From JAXMHQ01 sp046346665 (GTDB lineage Bacteria; Verrucomicrobiota; Verrucomicrobiia; Limisphaerales; JAXMHQ01), in assembly GCA_046346665.1 (NCBI GenBank), contig JAXMHQ010000001.1, positions 1-64,000 on the forward strand: a stretch of DNA of 64,000 bases, read 5' to 3'. The notes under the pieces are model-generated. The model saw only the letters and a list, made by a program, of their open reading frames with translations. It made no database searches and was not told the DNA's origin. A program made the translations under genes and the position numbers. Of this stretch, positions 37,938-46,823 are shown in pieces; the stretch's first letter is position 1; every line of letters begins with the position of its first letter.

Positions 37938-40900
37938 CTATGGGGCCTGCAACCGGAAAAATCTCTGGCCGTCCGCAGTGGTCACGTGCACGGTCCAGCG
38001 ATCAGCCTGTTGCACCACGTCATTGGTCACCAACGACCAGATGACCGGCGGCTGGAGATCCGGAGTGCTGTAGAGAGAGAAACTTGCCGGCGAGACAGGC
38101 CACGACAAAGTCAGGAATCCGCCTTCGACGACACCCGCCGATTCCAGCCGTGGCGGGATCAGCGCGGTGACCTGGTTGGAAACGGGGGTTTCGCCCAGCG
38201 AGTTCACGGCGGTGACGACATAATAGTAAATAATCCCATTGGTCACGGCCGTATCGGTGTAATTGGTACTGGTGAGCCCCGGAGCAATGACGAGGTAAGG
38301 TCCGCCATTGGTGGTGGAGCGCTGGAGGTTGTAACCCGTGGCGCCGGCGGCCGCGTTCCAGGCCAGGGCCACTTGTCCGCTCCCCGTGGTCGCGGTCAAG
38401 CCGACGGGAGTGGCGGCCGGAGTGATCAGGTTGAGATTGCCGGCGCTGGCGGCATTGAGGCCGGCATTGTTGTGGGCCGTCAAAGCCAGGCCCGCGTAGG
38501 TGCCGGAACTCATGCTGACATCGTTCGTGGCCACGACGGTCCAAGCCGAGCCGTCGCTGGAAACCGACCCGGTAAAGGTATTCCCAGCCCGCGCGAGCTT
38601 GACCCAAAGCGGGGCGGTCAGACCGTTCACCGGCGGCGCGCCGCCGCTGGTCCCGCCGGAGGCCGTGCGCCATTCAAGGAAAGCGCCATTGCCTGAGGTC
38701 AGCGCCATGAAGACGTGCTTGGAATTGGCGCTCAAGTTCTCCCGGATCATCACGCCCACCTTCGCCCAGGGGTCCGTGTTTTGCAGGCTGCCAATGCGGG
38801 CCACCACCACGCCATCGCCCGCCAGCGGCTGCTGAATGAAGTGGAACGAATCCGTGGTGCCCCAGATGTCGGAACCGCTGCCAAGAATGGTCCATGCCTC
38901 GCCGCCCACATTCAACCACGCACCGCCCGGCAAACCGGGGCCGCCGATTTCCTGATCGATCCAACTGCCGGGTTCCAGGCTCACATTCTGGAAAGTGCAC
39001 ACGTGGTACGTCGAGGGATCATGGGAGGTGACCGCGAGACCGGCGTTCACACCGGCGGACATGGCAATGGATTGCCCCGGGCCGAGCTGGGTCCAGGCAC
39101 TGCCGTCGGCGCTGTAAAAGCCGCTGAAAGTGTTCCCGTTGCGCCTGAGTTTCAACCAGAGCGGGGCGGTGGCGGCCGCCTGGCCGGCCAGCACGGTGCC
39201 GCCGCCCGCGGCATTTCGATACTCGAAGACAACGCCCGATGGCGTCAAAGAAACACAGGCCTGCAGGGCATCCGGTGCGGTCGAATCGCGAAACATCACG
39301 CCCGCCCTGGCCTGCGGATCCGCGCTTCCCAGGGCCGACACGCGGGCGACGAGGGTCCCATCGCCATTCCAGGCCTGCGAAGCAAATTGAAACTGGTCGG
39401 ACGATCCGCCGATGCCGGAGCCGCCGCCGGCGACCGTCCAAATGCCGTTGCCGAAATCGAAAAAGTCGTAGCCGATGTCCCCGCCCACGTTGGTGCCGCT
39501 CCAGCCGGGCGGCAGGGCATCGTTGCCCCCGACCTGAATCGAGACGGCGGCGATGTTGCACGAATCCGAATTTCCATCACTGACCTTGTAACGACAATTG
39601 TCCGTGCCGACAAAACCCGGCGTGGGCGTGTAGTAAAACGAACCGTCCGACCAGAGGGTCACGGTGCCGTGATTGGGATTATTGACCAGCGTGGCCGATA
39701 ACTGGACGTTGGTCTGGGCCAGTCGCGGGTCAATATCGTTGGCCAACACTCCGGTGGCGGGGCTGATGTAGATACTTTGGCCGGGCAGAGTCGAATAAGT
39801 TTCGGGGACACCCTGCGGCATGCCGAGCGTCTGCCAGATGAACGAATTGGTTTTGTAATTCACACTGGTCTGGGTGGCATACGCCGCAAGAATGGTGTTC
39901 AGGGAATCGGTCTTCAGGTTCGGGACCGACGGCCAGGTGATCGGCACCGTCTCGGCCCAGGCACTGCCCTCCACATCATTGGCTTTCCAAAGCCAGTTGG
40001 CCCAGCTGATGTGGTTATTGTTATACTGCTGGATCTGATAAGTTAACGAGTAGGGGTCGCTCATGCCGGCGAATTCACCGCAGTAAACCGGGATATTGTA
40101 GCTGTTGAACACATTGTAAATCGGCGACATGCTGTTGTTCACAACGTTGATAATATCACCCAGGGTGGGATTGTAAGATCCGTCGGATCCGAAGGCGTAG
40201 ATATGACCGTGATAAGTGATGTTATAAAACCCGTAACTGTAGGGATTGGGCAGCTGGTACCAGCCCGGCCAGCCTTCAATCTGGATGTTATGATCGGGGT
40301 CGGCGCCGCGCACGATCCAGTAATACCATTGGTCAATGTTGTAGAGGGTGCCCGTGTCCGGAGCGCCGGCGGGTTCGTTCATCAGGTCGTAGGCGGCGAC
40401 GGCGGGGTTGCCCTTGAAATGAGCGGCGATGGCGGACCAGATGGCAGCCCCCTCGTTCTGATCGCTGTTCACCCACCAAAAGGCGCCGCTTCCGCCCTGG
40501 GCGTAGCCGGATGAAGCCCAGCCGGCCTGCCCGCCCGGCATGCCGTGGAAATCGAGCACCGTGTAAATCCCGCGCTTCCAGGCCTCGTTGACGAAATAAT
40601 CCAGGTGAGTGAAGGCATCGGACCGCCAGGTGCCGTCCGGCTCGATCACATTGAGATACCAGAAGGGGAGACGGACGCAATTCATGCCCATGGCCTTCAT
40701 CCGGTCAAAATCTGTCGAGGTGATCCAATTGAACTGATAGGCATCCTCGACGCGGTTGCGGCCCGCAACGCCAAAGCGGCCGGTCAGGTTCGTGTAAACC
40801 GTGTAGGCATCCGGCAAGCCGGAACTGTCCATGGACCCGAAGCTTGGCTCATACATCAAATAGGAACCGATGCCCGTCCCGCGCAACATCACGATGTCCC

Positions 40901-42701
40901 CGTTGCCATGGCCGTTGCGCAGGTACTGGCCATTCGCCTTGAGAAACAAATCCGTCACGTACGTGCCGATGGACACGTAGTTAAAAACCGCCGATTCGGG
41001 CCTGGTTGAATCGTGGGCGCGCACGGCCAGGCCGGCGCTGACCGACGGCCTCATGGCGACCGTCATGTTCGTCCCGACCTGGACCCAGGTGGTGCCGTCG
41101 GTGGAGTAGGAAGCGCTGAATGAATTGGCCGTACGGGACAACTTCAACCAGACCGGAGCGGTCAGGCCCGCCACCGTGCCGCCGACTTGCACCGGTCTGC
41201 CCGGTCCGTTGCGGGACTCAAAACGGAGTCCCTGCGGGGTGCTGCCGAGAAAAGCGTAACCTGCATTCGCCGCGGCACCATCGCGAATCATGAAGCCCGC
41301 GGCCGCATTCGGGCCCGTTCCGGCCAGGCTGCCGACCTGGCCGGCAACAATCACGTCCCCAAGATAACTCTGGCTGGCCAGGTGGAGCTGGTCGCTCACG
41401 GTTGCCACCCCGTCCATCCCGCCGCCGTTGATGATCCAACTCAAGCCATCGAATACGGCGCTGCCGGGGACGTTCGGCGATCCAATGTCCGTGTCCGACC
41501 AACCCGCCGGAGTCACGCTCACATTGCTGAAACTGGCGGGGTTGAGGCTTGTGGCATTATTGGCGTTCGCAGCCAGTCCCACCTGAACCGTTGGACTCAT
41601 GGCAATCGTGATGCCGGGGCCGTTTTGGATCCAGTGCGAGCCATCGGTCGAGTAAAATGCGGTGAACTGGTCGCCCACACGGGTGAGCCGAACCCACGCG
41701 GGGGCGCCAATTCCCGGAGTGGAGGCGGCCGAGGCTGCAAGACTGCTGCTCCGATATTCAAAATTTGCGGCCTGGCCGTTTGGCGTCAGCAGCATGAAGG
41801 CATAGCGCGCATTCGCGGCCAGCGTTTCACGAATCATCACCCCCACCTTGGCATTGGCACTGTTGGTGGAAAATCCGTTGATCCTGGCCGTCACCGTCAC
41901 GTCGCCGACAAAGCTCTCGCTGGCAAAATGAAACTGGTCCGTGAAGTTTCCAATGCTGTTTCCACTGGCGGACAAAATCCAGTTGGCACCGTCGAAAACC
42001 CCGGAGCCGGCCAGGGAGGTGTTGCCGATGTCCAAATCACTCCAACCCGCCGCAACGACACTGACCTTCGAAAAACTGCCGGTGTTCAGATCCGCGTTGG
42101 TCAGCGCGGTCACGGCCAGCCCGGCCTGGGCGGTGGCCCCGAGCGCCACCGATTGGCCGGTGCCGACTTCCACCCAGTATTTGCCATCATACGAAAACCA
42201 GCCGCTGACCGTGTTGCCCAAACGGGTGAGCCGGGTCCAAATGGGTGTCGACACGATACCGTCCGCATAGATCGCCTGCAGAGGTGCGCCCGCAGAGGGA
42301 CGCCATTGGAAACAGACGCTGTTGGAGGAAGTCGCGACCACGTCAGCGAATGCCGCCCCCGCGGTCAGGTCGTTGCGGATCATGACGCCGGAGCTGGCGC
42401 TGGGATGGGTGGCGGTTTGCGAATTGACCAGGGCCACAATGGTGCCGTTTCCGTCGAGTTTGCGGTAGGCAAATTGGAAAGCGTCCACCGTGCCCCCGTT
42501 GTTCGTTCCCCCGCCGCTGACGGTCCAGGTGCCGGAGTTTTGATTCAATGAAACGCCGCCAGCAACCCCGGGCGTCCCAACGTCCTGATTGGCCCATCCG
42601 ACCGGCAAATTCGATTGAGCCTGCAAATCGGCCGCCGCAGCCAGCCCGAGCAACGCCATGCACGCCGAGAAGCGAGCCGCCGACCAGAATATCATCGTCA
42701 T
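37938..42701 (-). CDS. Secreted multidomain glycoside hydrolase family 5 enzyme
   Basis: This 1587-aa exported protein has a signal peptide (about 1-29) and three N-terminal concanavalin-like repeats (about 33-215, 220-395, 400-580), each with GVMIR or GFMIR and a WxxxG pattern. A GH5 catalytic domain follows (about 595-945), with acid/base Glu776 in YDLMNEPAGA and nucleophile Glu876 in VYCGEFAGM. A cadherin-like tandem unit (about 970-1058), two more concanavalin-like repeats (about 1065-1440), a fibronectin type III domain and a C-terminal domain complete it. It probably hydrolyses a plant or microbial beta-glucan or mannan outside the cell. It is a single-gene unit. Confidence 0.9.
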   Translation of the reverse strand: MTMIFWSAARFSACMALLGLAAAADLQAQSNLPVGWANQDVGTPGVAGGVSLNQNSGTWTVSGGGTNNGGTVDAFQFAYRKLDGNGTIVALVNSQTATHPSASSGVMIRNDLTAGAAFADVVATSSNSVCFQWRPSAGAPLQAIYADGIVSTPIWTRLTRLGNTVSGWFSYDGKYWVEVGTGQSVALGATAQAGLAVTALTNADLNTGSFSKVSVVAAGWSDLDIGNTSLAGSGVFDGANWILSASGNSIGNFTDQFHFASESFVGDVTVTARINGFSTNSANAKVGVMIRETLAANARYAFMLLTPNGQAANFEYRSSSLAASAASTPGIGAPAWVRLTRVGDQFTAFYSTDGSHWIQNGPGITIAMSPTVQVGLAANANNATSLNPASFSNVSVTPAGWSDTDIGSPNVPGSAVFDGLSWIINGGGMDGVATVSDQLHLASQSYLGDVIVAGQVGSLAGTGPNAAAGFMIRDGAAANAGYAFLGSTPQGLRFESRNGPGRPVQVGGTVAGLTAPVWLKLSRTANSFSASYSTDGTTWVQVGTNMTVAMRPSVSAGLAVRAHDSTRPESAVFNYVSIGTYVTDLFLKANGQYLRNGHGNGDIVMLRGTGIGSYLMYEPSFGSMDSSGLPDAYTVYTNLTGRFGVAGRNRVEDAYQFNWITSTDFDRMKAMGMNCVRLPFWYLNVIEPDGTWRSDAFTHLDYFVNEAWKRGIYTVLDFHGMPGGQAGWASSGYAQGGSGAFWWVNSDQNEGAAIWSAIAAHFKGNPAVAAYDLMNEPAGAPDTGTLYNIDQWYYWIVRGADPDHNIQIEGWPGWYQLPNPYSYGFYNITYHGHIYAFGSDGSYNPTLGDIINVVNNSMSPIYNVFNSYNIPVYCGEFAGMSDPYSLTYQIQQYNNNHISWANWLWKANDVEGSAWAETVPITWPSVPNLKTDSLNTILAAYATQTSVNYKTNSFIWQTLGMPQGVPETYSTLPGQSIYISPATGVLANDIDPRLAQTNVQLSATLVNNPNHGTVTLWSDGSFYYTPTPGFVGTDNCRYKVSDGNSDSCNIAAVSIQVGGNDALPPGWSGTNVGGDIGYDFFDFGNGIWTVAGGGSGIGGSSDQFQFASQAWNGDGTLVARVSALGSADPQARAGVMFRDSTAPDALQACVSLTPSGVVFEYRNAAGGGTVLAGQAAATAPLWLKLRRNGNTFSGFYSADGSAWTQLGPGQSIAMSAGVNAGLAVTSHDPSTYHVCTFQNVSLEPGSWIDQEIGGPGLPGGAWLNVGGEAWTILGSGSDIWGTTDSFHFIQQPLAGDGVVVARIGSLQNTDPWAKVGVMIRENLSANSKHVFMALTSGNGAFLEWRTASGGTSGGAPPVNGLTAPLWVKLARAGNTFTGSVSSDGSAWTVVATNDVSMSSGTYAGLALTAHNNAGLNAASAGNLNLITPAATPVGLTATTGSGQVALAWNAAAGATGYNLQRSTTNGGPYLVIAPGLTSTNYTDTAVTNGIIYYYVVTAVNSLGETPVSNQVTALIPPRLESAGVVEGGFLTLSWPVSPASFSLYSTPDLQPPVIWSLVTNDVVQQADRWTVHVTTADGQRFFRLQAP

Positions 42702-43007
42702 ATTTCCTAAAGGCCTCTGCCTGGCTGCAACCGGGGAAAAATTCCCGGATCCCGGGTTCGGACTTTACCATTCATTATATCAAAATGATCTTGAATTAAG
42801 CAAGCAGGCCCGGACATGGGTGATGTCTTAATTTGCAGTTTGGAAGGGACCTGTCGTGGTAGGGCTGCGCTCCGCGCGGCCGGCGCCGCGGCGCGGCGCC
42901 CTACCAAACCGTCCGATCGCTCAAAGACGCGAATTCAAATTAGGACATTACCCGGACATGCCGCGCACCTCCACGAATTGACCGTCTTCCCGACCGCTGG
43001 CTCGCCT
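42702..43007. other. Gap upstream of the GH5 gene; nested fold-back, no gene
   Basis: This 306-base gap holds the nested fold-back at 42818-42953. The AT-rich stretch 42765-42800 (ATTATATCAAAATGATC) just above the GH5 start could hold its promoter, but no clear -35/-10 pair is seen. The rest shows nothing recognizable. Confidence 0.6.
42818..42953. repeat. Nested fold-back element, two families deep
   Basis: The outer arms GGGTGATGTCTTAATTTG (42818-42835) and CAAATTAGGACATTACCC (42936-42953) match in 16 of 18 positions as reverse complements. Inside lies a second, GC-rich fold-back, TGGTAGGGCTGCGCTCCGCG (from 42857) against GCGCGGCGCCCTACCA (to 42906). The two stems share no sequence. Confidence 0.85.
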
Positions 43008-44321
43008 TCAGAGAATGTTTGCCGCCAGCTCCGCCAGCTCGGACCGCTCCCCCTTTTGCAGCTCGATGTGCGCCGCCACGCTTTCCGTCCGGAACCGGCT
43101 GACGATGTAATTGAACCCGTTCGACGACGAATCCACGTACGGATTGTCGATCTGGTAGGGATCGCCCGTGAACACGATCTTGGTGCCGTGCCCGACGCGG
43201 GTGATGATGGTCTTGGCTTCCAGCGGCGTGAGGTTCTGCGCTTCGTCCACGATCATGAACTGGTTCGCAATGCTGCGCCCGCGAATGTAACTCAGCGCCT
43301 CCACCACGATGCTCCCGGACCGCATCAGGTCCATGCTGCGCCGGTGCTCGTGGCCCATGTTCAAATCACTCAACAACTCCAGCGCGTCATGGATCGGCTG
43401 CATCCAGGGCGCCAGCTTCTCGTCGAGCGATCCCGGCAGAAACCCGAGTTCCTTGCCCATCGAGATGGTCGGGCGCGCCACGATGAGCCGGCGGAATTCC
43501 CGGTCGTTGACCACGCGCTTGAGCCCGGCCGCCAGCGCCAGCAGCGTCTTGCCCGTGCCCGCCTTGCCCATCAGCGTCACCAGCTTCACCCGCTCGTCCA
43601 GCAGCGCGTCGAAGGCGAAATGCTGCTCGCGGTTGCGCGGCTTGATCCCCCAGACACCCTCCCGGCTGTCCACGATCGGTACCAGCCGCTTGCCGTCGGC
43701 GCTCACTTTCGCAAGCTGCACCTTCTTCGGATTCGCCTCGTCCATTAAGGTGCAATATTCGTTAGGAAAATACTGCTTCCCGCCGTTCAGCTCGAATTCC
43801 CCCTTGTTCCGGAACGCCGCGAGATCCTGCGACGGCACCGTCAGCTCGATCATTCCCGTGTAAAGATCCTTCAACAGCACCCGGTCGGTTTCGTAATCCT
43901 CCGCCTGCAACCCCAGCGCGTCCGCCTTGATCCGCAGGTTGATGTCCTTGCTCACCAGCACCGTCGGGTTCTTCGGCTGCGCGTGCTGGATGCTGATCGC
44001 GAGCGACAGGATGCGGTTGTCGACGGTGTTGTCGGAGAACACGGCCTGGCCGTTCCGGACCTGGTCGCTTTTTTGAAACACGATCTTGAGCCGTCCACCC
44101 GTCGGCAGCTTGACGCCTTCGCTGAGCCGGCCCTGTCCGCGCCACGCGTCGAGCATGCGCGCCACCGCGCGGGCGTGCTGGCCCAGTTCGTTGGATTCCC
44201 GCTTGAACCGGTCCAGCTCCTCGATCACTTCGATCGGAAGCATCACGTTGTTCTCCTCAAAGCTCAGCAGCGAATTCGGATCGTGCAGCAGGACGTTGGT
44301 GTCGAGAATGTAATTCTTCAC
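43008..44321 (-). CDS. PhoH-family ATPase with N-terminal PIN domain
   Basis: This 437-aa protein joins a PIN nuclease-like domain (about 1-135, starting MKNYILDTNVLLHDPNSLLS) to a PhoH ATPase (about 225-437). The ATPase has Walker A GKAGTGKT (252-259), FMIVDEAQNLTPLEAKTI and KIVFTGDPYQIDNPYVD. Such PIN-PhoH proteins (YlaK/PhoH2) are linked to RNA unwinding and cleavage. GTG 44321 is chosen because it begins exactly at the PIN domain; longer in-frame extension overlaps the GST gene. Confidence 0.92.
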   Translation of the reverse strand: MKNYILDTNVLLHDPNSLLSFEENNVMLPIEVIEELDRFKRESNELGQHARAVARMLDAWRGQGRLSEGVKLPTGGRLKIVFQKSDQVRNGQAVFSDNTVDNRILSLAISIQHAQPKNPTVLVSKDINLRIKADALGLQAEDYETDRVLLKDLYTGMIELTVPSQDLAAFRNKGEFELNGGKQYFPNEYCTLMDEANPKKVQLAKVSADGKRLVPIVDSREGVWGIKPRNREQHFAFDALLDERVKLVTLMGKAGTGKTLLALAAGLKRVVNDREFRRLIVARPTISMGKELGFLPGSLDEKLAPWMQPIHDALELLSDLNMGHEHRRSMDLMRSGSIVVEALSYIRGRSIANQFMIVDEAQNLTPLEAKTIITRVGHGTKIVFTGDPYQIDNPYVDSSSNGFNYIVSRFRTESVAAHIELQKGERSELAELAANIL

Positions 44322-44374
44322 AAAAACGGGGGATAAAACCTGGTGAAAGGAAGCATCGGCGATGAATCGGCACG

Positions 44375-45034
44375 TCAGGTCCGGGCTTCGAGCCGGTCCA
44401 TGCGCCGGTACCAGTCCGCCAGCCCGCTGTACCGCCGGGGCAGGCGGTAATGGCCGGAATACAACAGGCAGCCCAGCATGCCGTAGAGGTCGAAATCGAC
44501 AAAGCGCGGACGTTCCTGGAGCAGGTAGGGCCGGTGCGAAACCATTTCCTCGAACGGCAGCAGGCATTCCTCCAGCCGCGCCAGCCACTGCTTCTCGTGC
44601 TCGCGCCACTGGTCCAGGCAGCCCGGGCCGAATTTCCGCTCCTTGTGCCGCACAAACGCCACCTGCTCCGCCTTCGGCGTGTGCTCCTTCCAATGAATGT
44701 CGTTCAGGCGAAAACAGACTCCCTCGACCTCGTTTTCAATGTGCCGCCATAAAATGGATTGCACGCCCTCCAGCTCCGCCGGAAACAACCCGAGCTGGAA
44801 CCTCGAATCCAGGTATTTCGCAATCACCTGCGTCTCCTCCCCCAGCTCGAACACCACGTTCCGGCCGTCGCGCAGGATCGGCACGCCGTAATAACGCTCC
44901 CGCGTCCACTTCCACACCAGCGAACGATCGGTCGAGGGGATGTTCACCACCTTGAAACGGGCCCCCGCATATTCAAGTATCCGCCGCTGCAAAATGCAGA
45001 ACGGACTCCAGGGAAACTGAACCAATTCAATCAT
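44375..45034 (-). CDS. Glutathione S-transferase-like protein
   Basis: This 219-aa protein has an N-terminal thioredoxin-like fold (IELVQFPWSPFCILQRRILE ... YYGVPILRDGRNVVFELGEE), with the cis-Pro in VPIL, and an all-helical C-terminal domain. A Ser/Cys pair in SPFC sits at the usual active-site end of helix one. The substrate is unknown. It lies 53 bases upstream of phoH on the same strand, and a divergent gene starts at 45295. ATG 45034 gives the canonical N terminus. Confidence 0.83.
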   Translation of the reverse strand: MIELVQFPWSPFCILQRRILEYAGARFKVVNIPSTDRSLVWKWTRERYYGVPILRDGRNVVFELGEETQVIAKYLDSRFQLGLFPAELEGVQSILWRHIENEVEGVCFRLNDIHWKEHTPKAEQVAFVRHKERKFGPGCLDQWREHEKQWLARLEECLLPFEEMVSHRPYLLQERPRFVDFDLYGMLGCLLYSGHYRLPRRYSGLADWYRRMDRLEART

Positions 45035-45096
45035 GTCAAAAGTCGATGGCAGAGATCGCTGCACTGTAGGTCCAGCAACTATCTCTGACAAGGAAG

Positions 45097-45251
45097 TTTT
45101 AACCACGGTTGGACGCGCCATTCCCACGGCCGGTGGGACGAGACTCCGTCGAGCCCTGTCAATAATTGGGAGTTCAATCTCCAATGTTCAGTGTTCGGCG
45201 CAAATCCTGAATCCGTGGCCATCCGTGTCCATCCGTGTCCATCCGTGGCCG
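45097..45251. repeat. Composite short-word repeats in a divergent gap
   Basis: A GGTTGGACGCGCCATTCCCA stretch (from 45109) is related in reverse complement to the three tandem CCATCCGTGTCC/GGCC words at 45212-45250. Between them, 45132-45157 is a solo copy of the arm whose paired forms occur at 46518 and 58392 (it begins GGTGGGACGAGACTCC). The promoters of the flanking divergent genes must lie among these repeats. Confidence 0.7.
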
Positions 45252-45294
45252 AACTGCTCTTTACAGCCCTTTCGCCGGGAGGTAAGCTCGCGCC

Positions 45295-45972
45295 ATGTCT
45301 TCCGACTTCGATCCGACGGATTTTGTCGACACGGATTTCCGGGCGCACAAGACGCCCGCGCCGGCGGCGACGGTGACCGGCAGCGGCGGCTTCCAGCGCG
45401 CACCCACGCGCGAGGAGGTCGACGCACGGGTGTCGGAAGCGCAGCAGAAACTCGCCGAACTCAAGCGCGCCCAGGAGGAACTCGAACGCGAACGCGCTTC
45501 CCTCGAGGAAACCCGCCGCCGCCAGATGGAATTCCAAACCGGCCGCGAGGAACTCATCCAAAGCCTCACCCGCGGACTCGGCCTGCTCGAGGAGGCGGAG
45601 TTCGCCGCGCGCCGAGACTCGGAACAAATGGCCCGCACCCTCGCCGGCCTCCGCGAATCCCTCGGCAAACTCGACCTCATCCGACAGGAAACCTGGACCC
45701 AGGACAACTTCGCCGTCGAACTCACCCGCGCTCTCACCACGATCGAGAACGCCCGCATGGAATGGAATTCCGCCCGGCTCAAATTCCCCGTGCTGTCCGG
45801 CTCCGCCCCCGCCGCCACAGAACCCGCCCCCGCCGAAACCCCGCGCCCCGCGGCGCTCCCCGAACTCGGATTCTTCGGCTGGTGCAAAATCGGCCTCGCC
45901 CTCACCTGGCCCGTCGCCCTCGCCGTCCTGCTCTCCGCCGCCGCCTGGCTCGCGCTGACCCTGCGGCATTGA
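45295..45972 (+). CDS. Coiled-coil, tail-anchored membrane protein of unknown function
   Basis: This 225-aa protein has an acidic N terminus (MSSDFDPTDFVDTDFRAHK) and a long charged coiled coil (about residues 45-105, KLAELKRAQEELERERASLE). An Ala/Pro linker follows, and a single C-terminal transmembrane helix (WPVALAVLLSAAAWLALTL). The topology is that of a tail-anchored cytoplasmic coiled coil. A GGGAGG lies 14 bases before the ATG. The next gene, 10 bases on, has the same layout, so the two probably act together. Confidence 0.75.
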   Translation: MSSDFDPTDFVDTDFRAHKTPAPAATVTGSGGFQRAPTREEVDARVSEAQQKLAELKRAQEELERERASLEETRRRQMEFQTGREELIQSLTRGLGLLEEAEFAARRDSEQMARTLAGLRESLGKLDLIRQETWTQDNFAVELTRALTTIENARMEWNSARLKFPVLSGSAPAATEPAPAETPRPAALPELGFFGWCKIGLALTWPVALAVLLSAAAWLALTLRH

Positions 45973-45982
45973 TTTTTCGGTC

Positions 45983-46507
45983 ATGGCGCTGTTCAAGAAA
46001 AAAATCGATCCGATCTCCGACCGCGCCCGCGCCCTCAACCACGAGATCGCGGACCTCGAGCAGCAGATCCGAAAACTGGATTCGCAACTCCAGGAGAACC
46101 GCACCACGCCGCCGCGGCTGCGCACCCCCGCCATCCCCGGCGCCGGGCAAACCCACCGCCCCGCCCCACCCGCCACCGCCTCCGCCACCGAACCCATCTT
46201 CGAGGTCATCGACCAGGACCCCATCAAGGCCCGCGCCGAAAACGGCAGCACGCCGGATCATTACAACGAACTGGGCGTCCGCAAATACGACCTGCCCGCC
46301 CTGCTCCGCCGCATTCGCGGACAGTTCCAGGGCCCCTCCACCACCAACCCCAAACTGGTCAATTACCTCGCCGCCGGCGGCATCCACGGTCTCCGCCCCC
46401 TCCGATACGAAAAACGCGTCGCCCGCAACCGCTTCATCCTCCTCGTCAGCATCATCCTCGCCGTCCTCCTCGGCATCATCCTCGTCGCCGCCCGCCGACC
46501 GCACTGA
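45983..46507 (+). CDS. Second coiled-coil, tail-anchored protein of unknown function
   Basis: This 174-aa protein begins MALFKKKIDPISDRARALNH, with a short coiled coil (HEIADLEQQIRKLDSQLQEN). A Pro-rich stretch, a folded segment (HYNELGVRKYDLPALLRRIR) and a C-terminal transmembrane helix (FILLVSIILAVLLGIILVA) follow. I recognize no family. It follows the gene at 45295 by 10 bases and shares its anchor topology. Confidence 0.75.
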   Translation: MALFKKKIDPISDRARALNHEIADLEQQIRKLDSQLQENRTTPPRLRTPAIPGAGQTHRPAPPATASATEPIFEVIDQDPIKARAENGSTPDHYNELGVRKYDLPALLRRIRGQFQGPSTTNPKLVNYLAAGGIHGLRPLRYEKRVARNRFILLVSIILAVLLGIILVAARRPH

Positions 46508-46516
46508 CTTTCCGCT

Positions 46517-46679
46517 AGGTGGGGCGAGACTCCGTCGAGCCCGAACCGCGGCTGTGTGGATTGTTGGATTATTGGATAGATGGATTATTGGATGGCCCCC
46601 GCGCAGCAGTGCCCCCATTTATCCATCAATCCAATAATCCAATAATCCACTTTTCAAGGGCCCGAGTCCCGCCCCACCT
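46517..46679. repeat. Nested fold-back element, two families deep
   Basis: The outer arms begin AGGTGGGGCGAGACTCCGTC (46517) and end GAGTCCCGCCCCACCT (46679). The inner arms are GGATTGTTGGATTATTGGAT (from 46558) and CCAATAATCCAATAATCCAC (to 46650), each three to five copies of a GGAT(T)ATT word. Outer and inner stems are unrelated in sequence. Confidence 0.85.
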
Positions 46680-46753
46680 GCATTCTGCCTTCTGCCTTCT
46701 TCCTTTCCCCATTTGGGAGTGACATTTCCCGCCCGCCGCCGCACATTTCCCCC

Positions 46754-46813
46754 GGTTAATCCGTAGCCGCACACTGAGTCGGCGGACTCCGCGATCTCAC
46801 GATCGCGGCTACA
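46754..46813. repeat. CCGCGATCTCACGATCGCGG palindromic element
   Basis: A near copy of the element at 25908-25932 lies at 46788-46813. Its outer part GCGGCTACAG pairs with CCGTAGCCGC at 46761-46770. It ends 10 bases before the argH start codon. Confidence 0.75.
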
Positions 46814-46823
46814 GGTTCAGCGC

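Larger units (their letters stand above)
46508..46823. other. Repeat-filled gap upstream of argH; no gene
   Basis: This 316-base gap holds the nested fold-back at 46517-46679. A stretch of CTGCATTCTGCCTTCTGCC words follows at 46677-46702, the reverse-complement form of the 48222-48313 family. The palindromic element at 46754-46813 is next to argH. No promoter is obvious. Confidence 0.65.

Noticed and set aside
41187..42551. A 454-codon plus-strand frame antisense to the GH5 gene
   Set aside because: It runs through repeated domains of the real gene and shows no signal or motif of its own.
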